Origin: Xanthomonas hydrangeae
GTDB taxonomy: Bacteria > Pseudomonadota > Gammaproteobacteria > Xanthomonadales > Xanthomonadaceae
Direction of reading: 5' to 3'
Assembly: GCA_905142475.1 (NCBI GenBank)
Contig: LR990730.1
Span: 1,674,001-1,738,000, forward strand
DNA: 64,000 bases
In this document: positions 62,290 through 64,000 of the stretch, piece by piece
Position numbering within the stretch: the stretch's first letter is position 1
How the letters are laid out: each line of letters starts with the position of its first letter
Notes under the pieces: generated by a model
Seen by the model: the letters and a program-made list of their open reading frames with translations, nothing else
Database searches by the model: none
What the model was told of the DNA's origin: nothing
Position numbers and translations under genes: made by a program

Positions 62290-63321
62290 ATGAGCCTCGT
62301 GAATACAGCATCGCCCTCTACTACCGACTACGCCTATACGCCCGCCGCCACCGACGACGGTTTGATTGCCGTGCGCGGCGATCTTGTCATCGCGCTGCCG
62401 ATGCGGCATGCCGGCATGCGCGAGCTGCGGCTGCGCTATGAGCTGGTTGGCGCGGCCAATGCGCCGGTGGTGTTCGTGGCCGGCGGGATCTCTGCACATC
62501 GCCACCTGGCCGCCAGCGGTCTGTTTCCCGAAAAGGGCTGGGTGGATGGCCTGGTTGGTACGGGCCGCGCGTTGGATCCGGCATCGCGCCGGCTGTTGGC
62601 ATTCGACTTTCTCGGCGCCGACGGCACGCTGGATGCGCCGATCGATACCGCCGACCAGGCCGATGCGATCGCCGCGCTGCTGGATGCGCTGGGCATCGCG
62701 CGTCTGCATGGCTTTGTCGGCTACTCGTATGGCGCCCTGGTCGGCCTGCAATTCGCCACCCGCCATGCCGCCCGTGTTGGCACGTTGGTGGCAGTGAGCG
62801 GTGCGCATCGCGCGCATCCGTATGCCGCTGCCTGGCGCGCACTGCAGCGCCGCGCGGTGGCGCTAGGCCAGCTGCAATGCGCAGAAAATCATGGGCTGGC
62901 GCTGGCACGGCAGTTCGCCATGCTCAGCTACCGCACGCCGGAAGAATTCAGCGAGCGCTTCGACGCGCCGCCGGAGGTGATCAACGGCCGCGTGCGTGTG
63001 GCAGCCGAAGACTATCTGGATGCTGCGGGCGCGCAATACGTGGCGCGCACGCCGGTGAATGCCTATTTGAGGTTGTCCGAATCCATCGACCTGCATCGCA
63101 TCGACCCCGCGCAAGTGCGCGTGCCCACCGTTGTCGTTGCAGTAGAGGGCGACCGTCTGGTGCCGCTGGCCGACCTGGTCACGCTGGTCGAAGGCTTGGG
63201 GCCGCGCGGCAGTCTGCGCGTGCTGCGCTCGCCGTATGGCCATGACGCCTTTCTGAAAGAAATCGATCGCATCGACGCGATCCTCACCACTGCCCTTCGC
63301 ATCACCGGAGAAACCGCATGA
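62290..63321 (+). CDS. metX: Homoserine O-acyltransferase (MetX-like)
   Basis: A 343-residue alpha/beta-hydrolase-fold acyltransferase activating homoserine for methionine synthesis. Nucleophile elbow GFVGYSYGALVGLQ (Ser about 144), acid AVEGDRLVP, and His in SPYGHDAFLKE. The order with metB and the SAM-I riboswitch confirm the pathway. Acetyl versus succinyl donor is not settled by sequence. Xanthomonad MetX-like enzymes have been annotated as succinyltransferases. Its stop overlaps the metB start (ATGA). Confidence 0.92.
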   Translation: MSLVNTASPSTTDYAYTPAATDDGLIAVRGDLVIALPMRHAGMRELRLRYELVGAANAPVVFVAGGISAHRHLAASGLFPEKGWVDGLVGTGRALDPASRRLLAFDFLGADGTLDAPIDTADQADAIAALLDALGIARLHGFVGYSYGALVGLQFATRHAARVGTLVAVSGAHRAHPYAAAWRALQRRAVALGQLQCAENHGLALARQFAMLSYRTPEEFSERFDAPPEVINGRVRVAAEDYLDAAGAQYVARTPVNAYLRLSESIDLHRIDPAQVRVPTVVVAVEGDRLVPLADLVTLVEGLGPRGSLRVLRSPYGHDAFLKEIDRIDAILTTALRITGETA

Positions 63322-64000
63322 GCTTTCGTGACCCCACCGACGCCCCCTGTACCGCTGCCACTGCCGCTGTCCGCGCCGGTATCGATCGCGACACTGCCTA
63401 TGGCGCGGTAACGCCGCCGATCGTGCTGTCGTCGAACTTCTCCTTCGATGGTTTTGGCAACAAGCGCCAGTACGACTACACGCGCAGCGGCAATCCCACC
63501 CGCGATCTGCTCGGCGAAGCGCTGGCCGAACTGGAAGGCGGCGCCGGCGGGGTGATCACCTCCACCGGCATGGGCGCGATCAATCTGGTGCTCAACGCGC
63601 TGCTGCAACCCGGCGATACGCTGGTGGTGCCGCACGATGCCTACGGCGGCAGCTGGCGCCTGTTCAACGCGCTGGCCAAGAAAGGCCACTTCGCGCTGAT
63701 CACCGCCGACCTCACCGACCCGCGCTCGCTGGCCGATGCACTGGCGCATTCGCCCAAGCTGGTGCTGATCGAAACCCCGTCCAATCCGCTGCTGCGCATC
63801 ACCGACCTGCGCTTCGTCATCGAAGCGGCGAAGAAGGTTGGCGCGTTGACGGTGGTGGACAATACCTTCCTGTCGCCGGCACTGCAGAAGCCGCTGGAAT
63901 TCGGTGCCGATCTGGTGCTGCATTCCACCACCAAATACATCAACGGCCATAGCGATGTGGTGGGTGGTGCGGTCGTTGCGCGCGACGCGGAGCTGCATCA
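63318..64000 (+). CDS. metB: Cystathionine gamma-synthase / O-acylhomoserine lyase, partial
   Basis: Incomplete at the right edge: 227 codons are visible. A PLP-dependent Cys/Met-metabolism enzyme: YDYTRSGNPTRDLLGEALAELEGG near 51-70, the STGMGAINLVL phosphate loop, LVLIETPSNPLLRITDL, VVDNTFLSPALQKPLEFGAD, and the PLP lysine in HSTTKYINGHSDVVGG (about 203-218). Coupled to metX by ATGA and so under the SAM riboswitch. MetB, MetZ and MetY-like roles cannot be separated on this fragment. MetB is the commonest call for this neighbourhood. Confidence 0.88.
   Translation, partial: MSFRDPTDAPCTAATAAVRAGIDRDTAYGAVTPPIVLSSNFSFDGFGNKRQYDYTRSGNPTRDLLGEALAELEGGAGGVITSTGMGAINLVLNALLQPGDTLVVPHDAYGGSWRLFNALAKKGHFALITADLTDPRSLADALAHSPKLVLIETPSNPLLRITDLRFVIEAAKKVGALTVVDNTFLSPALQKPLEFGADLVLHSTTKYINGHSDVVGGAVVARDAELH

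Overview
The window looks like a chromosomal segment of a plant-associated Xanthomonas. It has high GC content, many TonB-dependent receptors (TBDRs), an N-glycan degradation cluster laid out like the nix cluster described in X. campestris, and an ordinary Xanthomonadaceae housekeeping backbone (bioA/rsmE, nudE-cysQ-mazG-ynfA, gcvT/gcvH, fadE, hslO, mtgA, prfC, metX-metB). I see no transposase, phage, CRISPR array, rRNA or tRNA gene.

Positions 1-30300 form a carbohydrate-utilisation block, nearly all on the minus strand. Reading downstream from the TBDR at 29.6 kb, the genes are GH29 alpha-fucosidase, GH18 endo-glycosidase, GH20 hexosaminidase, GH2 beta-mannosidase and GH3 beta-xylosidase, then GH125 alpha-mannosidase, GH92 alpha-mannosidase and GH35 beta-galactosidase. 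Together these can dismantle a plant complex or paucimannosidic N-glycan (Gal, GlcNAc, Man, core xylose and core fucose). Between the GH3 and GH125 genes sits a second module: a SusC-like TBDR followed by four tightly coupled genes encoding a second GH35, an APC permease, a PfkB sugar kinase and a NAD-dependent GH4 phospho-glycosidase. That order suggests outer-membrane uptake, periplasmic trimming, import, phosphorylation and then cytoplasmic hydrolysis. A divergent glucokinase-family gene at 30.3 kb shares its intergenic region with the first TBDR. Two near-identical LacI-type palindromes lie there.

Positions 31.3-38.3 kb hold housekeeping genes. They include a four-gene plus-strand run (nudE-cysQ-mazG-ynfA) linked by ATGA overlaps, and the glycine cleavage genes gcvT and gcvH. 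From 38.3 to 44.2 kb there is an AT-richer, GCATGC-rich non-coding stretch, a lysine/alanine-repeat histone H1-like gene, a serine beta-lactamase-like hydrolase, an ADP/ATP-translocase-like transporter and a DUF1304 membrane protein, with two tandem copies of a nested palindromic repeat.

Positions 44.4-52.7 kb carry fadE coupled to an alpha/beta hydrolase, a divergent TetR regulator with a clear operator over an apparently leaderless promoter, a TBDR and an orphan outer-membrane-like protein. Positions 52.7-64 kb carry hslO, mtgA, a GT2 glycosyltransferase, a CBS-domain protein, a third copy of the nested repeat, an AsmA-like protein, a hemolysin III family protein, prfC, an M23 peptidase, and metX-metB preceded by a SAM-I riboswitch. 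The window ends inside metB.
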